Source of the DNA: Vibrio sp. STUT-A11
GTDB lineage: Bacteria; Pseudomonadota; Gammaproteobacteria; Enterobacterales; Vibrionaceae
Assembly: GCF_026000435.1 (NCBI RefSeq)
Contig: NZ_AP026763.1
Location: 3,224,001-3,288,000 of the forward strand
DNA length: 64,000 nucleotides
Reading direction: 5' to 3'
Position 1 is the first letter of the stretch, and each line of letters starts with the position of its first letter. The notes beneath the pieces are model-generated. The model was not told the DNA's origin and searched no databases. It saw only the letters and a list, made by a program, of their open reading frames with translations. Both the position numbers and the translations under genes were made by a program. Below, in pieces: positions 35,261 through 44,204 of this stretch.

Positions 35261-35430
35261 CGAGCCATAACGAGACTAAGAATCTAATAGAAGTGTACTG
35301 AGAAGTGTTAGAAAAAGCTTTAGCAACAAAGTGCTCGGAAAGTAGATCCTGAATCACGCTCCTTCGTCGCAGTCCAGGATGACGGGGTTATTTAAAAATG
35401 CCGTTCACTGTGAAGAGAACGGCATTGAAC
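35261..35430 (-). repeat. Dispersed intergenic repeat, copy 4
   Basis: Same element as at 32866-33071, in the opposite orientation. The core runs from GTCATTCCAGCGAG (35261) to CAGGATGAC (35385). It is followed by the element hairpin ATGCCGTTC / GAACGGCAT (35400-35425), which also acts as the likely prlC terminator on the minus strand. It lies between convergent asnC and prlC. Confidence 0.72.
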
Positions 35431-35448
35431 TGAAGATTGCATTAATGC

Positions 35449-37491
35449 TTACGCGGCAATACCTGAATGACGCAGCAGAGCATCAATTTGTGGCTCACGG
35501 CCACGGAAGCGTTTGAACAGTTCCATCGGCTCTTCACTGCCGCCCATCTCAAGGATGTTATTCAGGAAGCTTTGGCCCGTATCTTTGTTAAAGATGCCTT
35601 CTTCTTCAAAGCGTGAGAATGCATCTGAAGAAAGCACTTCTGCCCACAAGTAGCTGTAGTAACCCGCGCTGTAACCACCAGCAAAGATGTGCGCAAAACC
35701 GTGTGAGAAACGCGCCCACTCTACCGCAGGCACCACGGCAACTTTCTGCTTCACTTCCGCTAAGGTTTCTAGCACGCGCGCGCCCACTTCAGGGTCGTAT
35801 TCCGTGTGCAGAGTGAAGTCGAACAGGCCAAACTCTAGTTGACGTAGGATGCCCATCGCCGATTGGAAGTTCTTCGCCGCCAGCATCTTCTCTAACATCT
35901 CTTTAGGCAGAGGTTCACCGGTTTCGTAATGACCAGAAATGAACGCCAGTGCCTCTTCTTCCCAACACCAGTTTTCCAGGAACTGGCTTGGCAGCTCAAC
36001 CGCATCCCAAGGCACACCGTTGATGCCAGATACCGCACCAGTGTCAACTTGCGTCAGCATGTGGTGAATACCATGGCCGAACTCGTGGAATAACGTCACC
36101 ACTTCATTGTGAGTGAACAATGCAGGCTTATCGCCAACCGGACGGTTGAAGTTACAGGTCAGGTAAGCGACTGGCGTTTGCAGTTCGCCAGATAGCGTAA
36201 TACGGCGACCACGGCAATCATCCATCCAGGCGCCGCCACGTTTGTGTTCACGAGCGTAAAGATCGAGGTAGAAGCTGCCACGCAGTGTGCCTTGTTCATC
36301 GAAGATATCGAAGAATCGAACCGACTCGTGCCAGGTATCCACACCTTCGCGCTCTTCGACTTTCATGCCAAACACACGGTTTAACACTTCAAACAGACCG
36401 CTTACGACCTTAGATTCTGGGAAGTAAGGACGCAGATCTTCATCAGAAATCTGGAACAGATGCTGTTTTTGCTTTTCGCTGTAGTATGCGATATCCCACA
36501 CGTTTAGCTCTTCAACGCCAAACTCGCTCTTAGTGAACTGACGCAGCTCTTCCACTTCACGCTCACCTTGTGGCTTCGCTCGGGTAGCCAGATCGTTCAG
36601 GAAACCTAACACCTGCTCTGGCGTTTCTGCCATTTTGGTTGCGAGCGACTTCTCACTAAAGGTGTTGAAGCCCAACATACGCGCAATTTCATAGCGCAGT
36701 TTTAACTGCTCCGAAATGATGTCTGAATTATCCCACTGCCCTGCATTTGGACCACGGTCAGACGCACGAGTCACGTACGCTTCATACACTTCTCGGCGTA
36801 GCTCCTGATTGTCACAGTAAGTCATCACTGGCAGGTAAGATGGAATATCCAGCGTGATCAGGTAGCCTTCCAGCTCTTTCGCTTCTGCCGCTGCTTTGGC
36901 TGCAGCCAGCGCAGACTCCGGCATGCCGGTTAATTCTTTTTCATCGCTAATATGTTTGGTCCAGCCCATGGTCGCATCTAACACATTGTTAGAGAATTTT
37001 GAGCTCAACTCGGACATGCGCTTGCTAATTTCACCGTAGCGGTGCTGCTCGTCCGATGGCAGACCAATACCGGATAGTTCAAAATCACGTAGTGCATCGG
37101 TAATGGTTTTCTGTTGAGCGCGAGTCAGCGTTACAAATTCGTCACTGGCTTTGATCGCTTTGTATGCTTCATACAAACCTTTGTGTTGACCTACCCAAGT
37201 GCCGTATTCAGACAGAATAGGCAGACAACTTTCGTACGCTTCACGCAGTGCTTCGCTGTTTACCACTGAATTCATGTGGCCGACAGGTGACCAGATACGG
37301 CTTAAGCGGTCATCTGTTTCTTCCATCGGCGCAATAATGCTTTCCCAAGTTGGGTGAGTGCTTTCTTTTAACACCGCCTCAACTTTAGCGCGGCAATCCG
37401 CTATCGCCTGCTCCACCGCAGGTTTAATGTGTTCTGGTTTAATTTGCGAGAACGGAGGCAGGTCCGAAAACGTAAGAAGTGGATTAGACAT
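35449..37491 (-). CDS. prlC: Oligopeptidase A
   Basis: Cytoplasmic zinc metallopeptidase of the M3 family that degrades short peptides and signal-peptide fragments. The 680 residues equal E. coli PrlC once the start is placed at ATG 37491 (MSNPLLTF), preceded by AAGGAATT; a 26-residue in-frame extension is rejected for lack of a ribosome site. The active-site motif HEFGHGIHHML contains the zinc-binding HExxH variant, with the third ligand in ELPSQFLENWCWE. In E. coli prlC is heat-inducible and precedes rsmJ; here asnC separates the two. Confidence 0.96.
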   Translation of the reverse strand: MSNPLLTFSDLPPFSQIKPEHIKPAVEQAIADCRAKVEAVLKESTHPTWESIIAPMEETDDRLSRIWSPVGHMNSVVNSEALREAYESCLPILSEYGTWVGQHKGLYEAYKAIKASDEFVTLTRAQQKTITDALRDFELSGIGLPSDEQHRYGEISKRMSELSSKFSNNVLDATMGWTKHISDEKELTGMPESALAAAKAAAEAKELEGYLITLDIPSYLPVMTYCDNQELRREVYEAYVTRASDRGPNAGQWDNSDIISEQLKLRYEIARMLGFNTFSEKSLATKMAETPEQVLGFLNDLATRAKPQGEREVEELRQFTKSEFGVEELNVWDIAYYSEKQKQHLFQISDEDLRPYFPESKVVSGLFEVLNRVFGMKVEEREGVDTWHESVRFFDIFDEQGTLRGSFYLDLYAREHKRGGAWMDDCRGRRITLSGELQTPVAYLTCNFNRPVGDKPALFTHNEVVTLFHEFGHGIHHMLTQVDTGAVSGINGVPWDAVELPSQFLENWCWEEEALAFISGHYETGEPLPKEMLEKMLAAKNFQSAMGILRQLEFGLFDFTLHTEYDPEVGARVLETLAEVKQKVAVVPAVEWARFSHGFAHIFAGGYSAGYYSYLWAEVLSSDAFSRFEEEGIFNKDTGQSFLNNILEMGGSEEPMELFKRFRGREPQIDALLRHSGIAA

Positions 37492-37887
37492 GAATAATTC
37501 CTTTTGTGTTTTGGCTTTGTGACTACCTATAAAATAGGTCAACTCAAGGCGCAGGCAAGCCAGCAACATGGATGGAGAGATATCCGTTCTCTTTCTCTAT
37601 GCAGCGATGACCACGGTGATCAGCGAGAGCAACTCTGTCCTTGAGCGTAGTTATGCCTAAATGAGGCTAACTCTATTGGAGTACTGGCACTCACTTAGGT
37701 TCAATATGTTTAGTAAGTATGGGTGACTTAAAGAAATTTCAATAGTGATGAGATTAATAATTAAACAAAGCAAACGGATATTCTGCATCTTCGAGGTTGT
37801 TGGGTATAATACCTTCAATATTGCAAAAACTTATTGCATCTGAAATCACAGACCACACTCAGATAAAGAGTGTTTCGAGAGTTTAAT
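37492..37887. other. Intergenic region between prlC and rlmJ
   Basis: About 395 bp of divergent promoter DNA without a credible gene. It contains a hairpin with arms AGTTA-GCCT and AGGC-TAACT near 37648-37672. At 37782-37810 there is a half copy of the ATACCCAAG-type palindrome (GCATCTTCGAGGTTGTTGGGTATA). A promoter for prlC could use TTGACC with TATAGG near 37526-37545, but this is weak. Confidence 0.4.
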
Positions 37888-38727
37888 TTGTTAAGTTACC
37901 GCCACAGCTTCCACGCAGGCAACCATGCCGACGTGGTCAAACACATTGTTCAAAGCCTTATTCTTGATGCGCTAAAACAGAAAGATAAACCATTCGTTTA
38001 TCACGATACCCATTCGGGCGTGGGCCGCTACGACCTGACACATGAGTGGTCGGAAAAAACTGGCGAATACAAACAAGGCATCGCTCGCATTTGGGATAAT
38101 CCGAACATTCCTGCAGATATCAGAAGCTACATCGACTCGATCAAAGCACTAAACAATGGTGAGAACCTGCGTTATTACCCAGGCTCGCCTCGTGTGGCTC
38201 GTGCCCAAATCCGCTCACAAGACCGTATGGTTTTAACTGAACTTCACCCTGCTGACCATCCTCTTTTAGAGCAAGAGTTCCATCGCGATCGTCAGGTGAG
38301 CATCTACAAAGAAGATGGCTTCCAGCGCCTAAAAGCGAGCTTACCGCCGCAAGAACGTCGTGGCTTGGTGCTGATTGACCCACCATACGAGCTAGCAAAA
38401 GAGTATCGTGATGTAGTGCGCGCTATTCACCAGAGTCACAAGCGTTGGGCGACGGGTATCTACGCTATCTGGTATCCGGTGGTTAACCGCATCGACATTG
38501 ATGACATGATCGAAGGTTTAGAAGCGCTAGGGATTCGTAAGATTCTGCAAATTGAACTTGGCGTCTCTCCTGACACCAATGAGCGCGGCATGACCGCATC
38601 GGGCATGATCGTGATTAACCCACCATGGAAACTGGAAAGTCAGATGAAAGAGATTCTGCCATTCCTAAAAGAAGCGATAGCGCCTGCGACTGGTCACTGG
38701 AAAGTCGACTGGATTGTGCCAGAGTAA
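37888..38727 (+). CDS. rlmJ: 23S rRNA (adenine2030-N6)-methyltransferase RlmJ
   Basis: Methylates A2030 of 23S rRNA. I place the start at TTG 37888 because the E. coli protein begins MLSYRHSFHAGNHADV, which matches from this codon, and CGAGAG precedes it by 6 bases. A GTG 18 bp upstream would add six residues. The product has 279 residues (E. coli 280). The catalytic motif DPPYE and the SAM region DTHSGVGRY are present. The C-terminal WIVPE matches the family. Confidence 0.94.
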   Translation: MLSYRHSFHAGNHADVVKHIVQSLILDALKQKDKPFVYHDTHSGVGRYDLTHEWSEKTGEYKQGIARIWDNPNIPADIRSYIDSIKALNNGENLRYYPGSPRVARAQIRSQDRMVLTELHPADHPLLEQEFHRDRQVSIYKEDGFQRLKASLPPQERRGLVLIDPPYELAKEYRDVVRAIHQSHKRWATGIYAIWYPVVNRIDIDDMIEGLEALGIRKILQIELGVSPDTNERGMTASGMIVINPPWKLESQMKEILPFLKEAIAPATGHWKVDWIVPE

Positions 38728-38750
38728 ACGTCTCTGCTCATAACTCTCTC

Positions 38751-38778
38751 AGCGCAACGAAACCATCGTTGCGCTTTT
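38751..38778 (+). terminator. Terminator after rlmJ
   Basis: Stem AGCGCAACGA / TCGTTGCGCT with a five-base loop and TTTTGT, 24 bp beyond the stop. Confidence 0.85.
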
Positions 38779-38996
38779 GTCCCCTCAGCTTCGCCCTTCA
38801 CCCGCACTTATTCTACTTTTTGTGTCTCTCATCGCTATTTGTCATAAGTATTGTCGCTTTTTCCCATTTAGGAATTGGTCGGATTCGATTTATCATAGTC
38901 AGACTTCTTAACAAAATGTTGCGGCGATATTGAGTTAACATCTCATCACCCCAATGTATTTGTTAACCAGAAATTCATACGCTCTTGGAGAAAGTA

Positions 38997-40352
38997 ATGG
39001 CGACTCATTTTGACTATATCTGTATCGGTGGCGGCAGTGGCGGCATCGCATCTGCAAACCGTGCAGCCATGTACGGCGCGAAAGTAGCGCTGATTGAAGC
39101 ACAAGACCTTGGTGGCACCTGTGTAAACGTAGGTTGTGTACCAAAGAAAGTGATGTGGCATGGCGCACAAATCGCAGAAGCAATGAACCTGTACGCGGAA
39201 GATTACGGGTTTGATGTCGACGTGAAAGGTTTCGACTGGAGCAAACTGGTAGAGAGTCGTCAGGCGTACATTGGCCGTATTCACCAATCTTACGACCGCG
39301 TTCTAGGTAACAACAAAGTAAACGTCATCAAAGGGTTTGCTAAGTTTATTGACGAGAAAACCGTGGAAGTAAACGGTGAACACTACACCGCCGATCACAT
39401 CCTGATCGCAGTCGGTGGTCGTCCAACCATTCCAAACATCCCGGGCGCAGAATACGGCATCGATTCAAACGGCTTCTTCGACCTGGCTGAGCAACCAAAA
39501 CGCGTTGCGGTTGTTGGCGCTGGCTACATCGCGGTTGAAATCGCAGGCGTACTACACGCACTAGGTACAGAAACGCACCTGTTCGTACGTAAAGAATCGC
39601 CACTACGTAGCTTCGATCCAATGATCATCGAAACGTTGGTTGAAGTGATGGACGCTGAAGGTCCAAAACTGCACACCCATTCTGTACCAAAAGAAATCGT
39701 CAAAGAAGAAGATGGCACTCTGACTCTGCACCTGGAAAATGGTGAAAGCCAAAATGTTGACCAGTTAATCTGGGCAATCGGCCGTCACCCAACGACAGAC
39801 GCCATCAATCTGGCTTCAACAGGCGTTGCAACCAATGACAAAGGCTACATCAAAGTAGACGAATACCAAGAAACTAACGTGAAAGGTATCTACTGTGTCG
39901 GTGACATCATGGAAGGTGGTATTGAGCTAACGCCAGTAGCGGTTAAAGCTGGTCGTCAGCTTTCTGAGCGTCTGTTCAACAACAAGCCAAACGCGAAGAT
40001 GGATTACGACTTAGTTCCAACTGTCGTATTCAGCCACCCACCAATTGGCACCATCGGCCTGACTGAACCAGAAGCTATCGCGAAGTACGGCGAAGATAAC
40101 GTGAAAGTGTACACATCAGGTTTCACGGCAATGTACACCGCGGTAACAAAACACCGTCAACCATGTAAGATGAAACTGGTATGTGCTGGCGAAGACGAAA
40201 CGGTCGTTGGTCTGCACGGCATCGGCTTCACCGTTGACGAAATGATTCAGGGCTTCGGCGTAGCAATGAAGATGGGCGCAACCAAAGCAGACTTCGACTC
40301 AGTAGTGGCAATCCACCCAACTGGCTCGGAAGAGTTTGTTACCATGAGATAA
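38997..40352 (+). CDS. gor: Glutathione reductase
   Basis: Flavoprotein disulphide reductase that regenerates GSH with NADPH; 451 residues (E. coli 450) from ATG 38997. The start is set by TTGGAGAAAGTA, in which GGAG is the ribosome site. The FAD motif GGGSGGIAS, redox-active GGTCVNVGCVPKK, NADPH-binding GAGYIAVEIAG with downstream FVRKESPLRSFD, and C-terminal active-site HPTGSEEF are all present. It is a single-gene unit. Confidence 0.97.
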   Translation: MATHFDYICIGGGSGGIASANRAAMYGAKVALIEAQDLGGTCVNVGCVPKKVMWHGAQIAEAMNLYAEDYGFDVDVKGFDWSKLVESRQAYIGRIHQSYDRVLGNNKVNVIKGFAKFIDEKTVEVNGEHYTADHILIAVGGRPTIPNIPGAEYGIDSNGFFDLAEQPKRVAVVGAGYIAVEIAGVLHALGTETHLFVRKESPLRSFDPMIIETLVEVMDAEGPKLHTHSVPKEIVKEEDGTLTLHLENGESQNVDQLIWAIGRHPTTDAINLASTGVATNDKGYIKVDEYQETNVKGIYCVGDIMEGGIELTPVAVKAGRQLSERLFNNKPNAKMDYDLVPTVVFSHPPIGTIGLTEPEAIAKYGEDNVKVYTSGFTAMYTAVTKHRQPCKMKLVCAGEDETVVGLHGIGFTVDEMIQGFGVAMKMGATKADFDSVVAIHPTGSEEFVTMR

Positions 40353-40381
40353 ATCAACACGCAATCAATTGATAGTGTAAT

Positions 40382-40421
40382 AAAAAATCCCCGAGCAGCA
40401 TTAGTACTCGGGGATTTTTAG
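40382..40421. terminator. Bidirectional terminator between gor and hutA
   Basis: Stem AAAAATCCCCGAG / CTCGGGGATTTTT around an eleven-base loop; serves gor (+) and hutA (-). Confidence 0.9.
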
Positions 40422-40452
40422 TTGGTATAGCTAACGAATAAAGCTTACAAGA

Positions 40453-42546
40453 TTAAAATTCATACTTGGCGGTTAGAGAGAAGTTACGCTTAGCTTCAGA
40501 TCGATCTTTATCTTCCGCAGACAACCCACGAACATCGTTCCAGTTGTAGTATTCTTCGTCGGTCACGTTGAAGATACCCGCACGTAGCGTCAGATCCTTA
40601 ATTGGCTTGTAGTAAGCGGTAATATCAACCACGGTTGCAGCATCGATTGGTTGGTAATCACCGTCGATATCACTCTGTGATTTTTTCGCAGTATAGCTTA
40701 GGTTAACCGTCGTACCCCACTGGTTGATAGAATCATAGCTTAACCCAACAACGGTATTCCAAGGGCTTACGCTGTTAAGAGGGTTACCGTCGCCATCTTC
40801 GCCTTCTGTATAAGCCGCTGCGATACGTGAGCTAAAGCCTTCCACAGGCATGAACTCATCCCAAGAGAGTTGGTTTGCAAGCTCAACACCTTTGATAGTG
40901 GCTTTGTTAATGTTGATCGACTGATAAACCGCATCACCAGTCATGAAGCTACCAGAAACCAACTGGTTATCAATAAAGTTATCGTAGTCACTGTAGAAGA
41001 GTGAGATTTCATTGCTGACTAGGTCTGTGTTGTAACGCCAGCCACCTTCATAAGAAATACTTTCTTCCGCTTCTAGATCTGGATTTGGTTTGTTCACATA
41101 ACCGTACATCGGGTTGCCGTAAGAGTAATAGAGCTCTTGGAAATCTGGTGCACGGAAGCCTTGGCTTATTTGAACAAATAAGCGGTTCTCCTCGTTGAGT
41201 TTATAAACGGTACCTAATCGTCCAGTTACAGCAGAATCAGAGTAGTCTTTGTATTCACTTGCCGCATTCAAGCTTGGGTTGGCGCTGGTATCACCTGGAT
41301 CGGTGTCAAATGAATCAAAGCGAACCCCTGGCGTGACAATCCATTTGCCAAACGTGATTTCATCTTGAGCAAATAAGCCATAACGCGTTTCTTGCGCATC
41401 AGGAATGTAGAAAATAACTTGGTCACTACCAACTGAGTTAAATTCTTTGTTGGTGTTGGCAATGTCTTTGTCTGAGAAAGAAGCGCCATAAATTAAGTTA
41501 TGCTCTGCACCGCCCGTAACAAAATACTTATCGAACTGAGCGTCAAATTGAATCCCCTCGTCAGAATACAGGTAATCTTTCTTCTGAACGTTGCCATTTG
41601 AGACTCTTGTTCGATCCGTTACACCGGTTTCTTCTTTACTCATCCAATCTAGTTGCCAAGTAATTCGATCAGCGAATGACGTTTCCGCATCCCAGATATG
41701 CTTGATACCTAGTTGATATTGTTCGGTTTCATCACTACCAGATGCATTTTCATACGGAACCATGCTAGTGAGATAATCGAGTGAAAGGTTATTTTTATTG
41801 CGAATATAGTTACCAGAGAATTCTATGCGGTGAGCAGCGTTGAGTTGATATTGTAGTTTCACCAATAGATTGTTTGCACTGCTGTCTTGCTCATCCGGTT
41901 GACCGAAGTTATCCAACTCTTCACCATCGCGACGCGTATAAGCAACCAGAGATTCCAGATCACCCACTTTATTTGCTATCGCAACAGATTCACTGAAGGT
42001 TTTGTCCGACGATGAATAATTAAGCTTGGCATAACCACCAAAATCACGACCTTTTAAGATATCTGCCGGGTCTTTGGTTTCAAACGCCACAATACCGCCG
42101 ATAGCGTCAGAGCCTTGCAGTGAAGAAGCTGCACCTTTGACAATTTCGACCGCTTTGATCATATCGGTATCAACATCAACACGTGATGAGTTTACAAACT
42201 CAGCACCAGACTCAAATTGATTTGGTTGAGCCACCCCATCCACTATCACTTTAATGCGGTTTCCTTCGATTCCGCGAATATTGATGCTTTGTACACCTTG
42301 ACGTGAGTTACTCTGTACGTTCACCCCAGGGGTATATTTGAACAGGTCATCAATGTCCTTGACCATGTTTTCTTCGATTTCTTCCTCATCAATAACCGTC
42401 ACCGATGCAGCAGTATCTATCGTCTGGGTATTGAGGCGTGTTGCTGACACAACCACTTCATCAAGTGAGTAGCTAGTCTCTTCAGCGACGGCTGATGCTG
42501 ATAGTAAGGTGCCAATAACGATGGCAAGAGGAGTTGGCTTAATCAT
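40453..42546 (-). CDS. hutA: TonB-dependent haem/haemoglobin receptor HutA
   Basis: Outer-membrane haem receptor of 697 residues. It has a signal peptide (about 1-21), a TonB box region (DEVVVSATR), a plug domain and a ~22-strand barrel ending in YEF. The haem-receptor FRAP and NPDL motifs are present (GFRAPDF, PNPDLEAEE). Energy should come from the TonB-ExbB-ExbD set nearby. It is the last gene of the leftward hutX-hutZ-hutA series, separated from hutZ by 195 bp. That gap contains a leader hairpin and no convincing Fur box. Confidence 0.95.
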   Translation of the reverse strand: MIKPTPLAIVIGTLLSASAVAEETSYSLDEVVVSATRLNTQTIDTAASVTVIDEEEIEENMVKDIDDLFKYTPGVNVQSNSRQGVQSINIRGIEGNRIKVIVDGVAQPNQFESGAEFVNSSRVDVDTDMIKAVEIVKGAASSLQGSDAIGGIVAFETKDPADILKGRDFGGYAKLNYSSSDKTFSESVAIANKVGDLESLVAYTRRDGEELDNFGQPDEQDSSANNLLVKLQYQLNAAHRIEFSGNYIRNKNNLSLDYLTSMVPYENASGSDETEQYQLGIKHIWDAETSFADRITWQLDWMSKEETGVTDRTRVSNGNVQKKDYLYSDEGIQFDAQFDKYFVTGGAEHNLIYGASFSDKDIANTNKEFNSVGSDQVIFYIPDAQETRYGLFAQDEITFGKWIVTPGVRFDSFDTDPGDTSANPSLNAASEYKDYSDSAVTGRLGTVYKLNEENRLFVQISQGFRAPDFQELYYSYGNPMYGYVNKPNPDLEAEESISYEGGWRYNTDLVSNEISLFYSDYDNFIDNQLVSGSFMTGDAVYQSININKATIKGVELANQLSWDEFMPVEGFSSRIAAAYTEGEDGDGNPLNSVSPWNTVVGLSYDSINQWGTTVNLSYTAKKSQSDIDGDYQPIDAATVVDITAYYKPIKDLTLRAGIFNVTDEEYYNWNDVRGLSAEDKDRSEAKRNFSLTAKYEF

Positions 42547-42612
42547 TAATTTGTCCGTATCTAAATGTTAAGTATGCTCAATGGTTTTCCCGAATTTGAA
42601 GCGCAAGAATCT

Positions 42613-42638
42613 AAGCGGCATTCGCATGCGAGCCGCTT
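42613..42638 (-). promoter_or_regulatory. Hairpin in the hutA leader
   Basis: Arms AAGCGGC and GCCGCTT enclose an inner palindrome CGCATGCG, about 67 bp upstream of the hutA ATG on the minus strand. No T run follows, so it is not a terminator. It could be a regulatory leader structure or a protein site; this is inferred only from symmetry. Confidence 0.35.
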
Positions 42639-42741
42639 TGAAAGCATCAAACTTATGGATATATTGTTATCAGTTGAGCTGGTTTTGGTTACTTTACTTT
42701 CTTAAGCGTTTGTTATTTAGCGCTTACAGTTGCTTCATGTG

Positions 42742-43302
42742 CTATTTTTCAGCTTTAACATGCCCTTCTGTTAAGTGCACAAAATCAAGCATGTCATCGC
42801 CCGTAATCACATAGGCTTGCCCAAACCCTTTTACATAACGGCCCGAGTCAGGCACCAAGCGGTAAAGATTGAAGTCGCCAAGCTGACTTAAATTGTCAAT
42901 AATTTCGCCAAAGCGAGCTCGCAGTGCTGCAACGCCCTGTTGCCAATCTTGGGTTTGTTTTGCTACCAGTTCCGCGCGCGTATCAAACGTGAGTCGTTTA
43001 CGTGCGTAGATGTTTTTACATTCGCTTTCGTCCTCGATCATTAGAATCGAAACATTGCGATTGGTTTTTAAATTCTTGCCATGAGCGGCGATATCACTCA
43101 CTAGGATGTAATACGCTTTGCTATCAAAAGCGAAAGGGGCATAAGTGGAGTTCGGAATACCCGCTTCATTAATGGTTGCCAACTGCAACGTTTTGCGCGA
43201 ATCACGAAATTCACGAACCTCAGGCTCTAAACGCCCTTGTAGTCGTTCGCGACGAATTTCTTCTCGTTGAGCACTTTCTTGTGGCTGACTTTCTACTTTC
43301 AC
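42742..43302 (-). CDS. hutZ: Haem-degrading protein HutZ
   Basis: Cytoplasmic split-barrel protein of the HugZ/HutZ family, 186 residues, that in V. cholerae binds haem and cleaves it to release iron. The FMN-binding-like split barrel covers about 35-185, with LATINEAGIPNSTYAPF at its start and C-terminal histidines in FVHLTEGH, the region of the haem ligand in V. cholerae HutZ. Its ATG overlaps the hutX stop (ATGA), so the two are co-translated. Confidence 0.94.
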   Translation of the reverse strand: MKVESQPQESAQREEIRRERLQGRLEPEVREFRDSRKTLQLATINEAGIPNSTYAPFAFDSKAYYILVSDIAAHGKNLKTNRNVSILMIEDESECKNIYARKRLTFDTRAELVAKQTQDWQQGVAALRARFGEIIDNLSQLGDFNLYRLVPDSGRYVKGFGQAYVITGDDMLDFVHLTEGHVKAEK

Positions 43303-43820
43303 GCGGCAAACTCCTTTTTGATTTGCGTAAACGCTTCTATTTGATGAGGGAAAAGTTGACGCTTCTTATCTCTTCCCAGGTACACTTTAAAAACACAATC
43401 GCCAGCTGCATTAAAGAAGCCAATATAGTGGCTTTCCGTGCCTCGGAATGATTTGCTAACAAATGCGATATGTTCAACTAGATCCAAGCGTAAATGACCA
43501 TGTAATTCACCGTCTCTGCCCATCAAGTTATAGTAACCATGTGCTTCTTTGCCTTTGGGGAACTTAGCTTTAGTTTCAAATATTGAGCCAAAAGAGTGAA
43601 CAATAGTGGTAACAGGCCCCCACTCAGGAAGCTGCTCTAAAATAGCTTGGGCATGCTCGCCTGCAACGCGAGTAACCATATTTTCAGGTAACGCAAAAGT
43701 GATTGCACCTTCATTCAAACCTAGCTGTTGAGACATGCTAGAGACAGGGGTTCCAGCATCTTCCGCCAATGCGGCTGCTACTTTTTGTTTTACTTCGACT
43801 TCGGAACAAGTGGTGTACAT
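43299..43820 (-). CDS. hutX: Cytosolic haem carrier HutX
   Basis: Haem chaperone of the HuvX/HutX family that passes haem to HutZ; 173 residues. Characteristic segments are VTTIVHSFGSIFETKAKFPKG, YYNLMGRDGELHGHLRLD and YIGFFNAAGDCVFKVYLGRDK. In other vibrios hutX follows hutW; here only a hutW-like tail lies upstream. The transcript from the promoter near 44109-44137 would have a leader of about 285 nt. Confidence 0.94.
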   Translation of the reverse strand: MYTTCSEVEVKQKVAAALAEDAGTPVSSMSQQLGLNEGAITFALPENMVTRVAGEHAQAILEQLPEWGPVTTIVHSFGSIFETKAKFPKGKEAHGYYNLMGRDGELHGHLRLDLVEHIAFVSKSFRGTESHYIGFFNAAGDCVFKVYLGRDKKRQLFPHQIEAFTQIKKEFAA

Positions 43821-43855
43821 GATGACTCCTGGTTACTTCTTAATGTTCAAGCTTC

Positions 43856-44011
43856 TTAATATTCAAACGCTCTTAACGACGCCTTGAATGGGATAACTTT
43901 GGTCTTCTTTGGTTTTGGATGGCAGATGGCAAGGTTTGCCAAGCTTACTGCCCAAAACTGTTCAGCTTCGGCCGTCAAAATCAACTGAATTATCGTTTGA
44001 TGATGCCTGAA
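43856..44011 (-). pseudogene. Probable C-terminal remnant of hutW
   Basis: A 51-codon open stretch with no start codon ends 35 bp upstream of hutX in the same direction. Its translation contains LTAEAEQFWAVSLANL, the kind of sequence that closes HemN/HutW-type radical-SAM proteins (LT-x-G-x-FW). hutW is normally the gene just before hutX, so position and orientation also fit. A stop codon bounds the frame at 44012 and no radical-SAM CxxxCxxC remains. I infer that hutW was deleted and its tail is decaying; similarity was judged by eye only. Confidence 0.5.
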
Positions 44012-44108
44012 TTAAAAACCTCAATCTGACTACTGCGTATCCATCAATATCGCTCAAAGCAGCGATGAATGCTCAATTGATAAAATTGCAATCAAGAAAT
44101 TGTTCGAT

Positions 44109-44154
44109 ATAATAACGATCGAAAACAATAATGTAAATAACAATCAATATCATT
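44109..44154. promoter_or_regulatory. Shared hut control region: Fur box and hutX-side promoter
   Basis: AATAACAATCAATATCATT (44136-44154) matches 16 of 19 positions of AATGATAATCATTATCATT, a Fur-type palindrome. It overlaps the -35 box (TTTACA, 44132-44137) of a minus-strand promoter with 17-bp spacing and -10 TATTAT (44109-44114), which would drive hutX-hutZ. The same site lies about 50 bp upstream of tonB on the plus strand. Iron repression of both arms is therefore expected. Confidence 0.65.
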
Positions 44155-44204
44155 AACAACCTCATTACTGTAAGATTACGGTGTTGATAATTAGTGGGTA
44201 TAAA

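Noticed and set aside
37492..37569. 26-codon N-terminal extension of prlC
   Set aside because: With the inner ATG the protein is 680 residues, as in E. coli, and has a ribosome site; the extension has neither support.
42547..42741. Fur box at hutA
   Set aside because: CTGATAACAATATATCC resembles one only if a gap is allowed; ungapped it matches about half of the positions.
44181..44204. Upstream GTG start for tonB
   Set aside because: It adds eight residues before a typical TonB membrane anchor; the ATG at 44205 is better.
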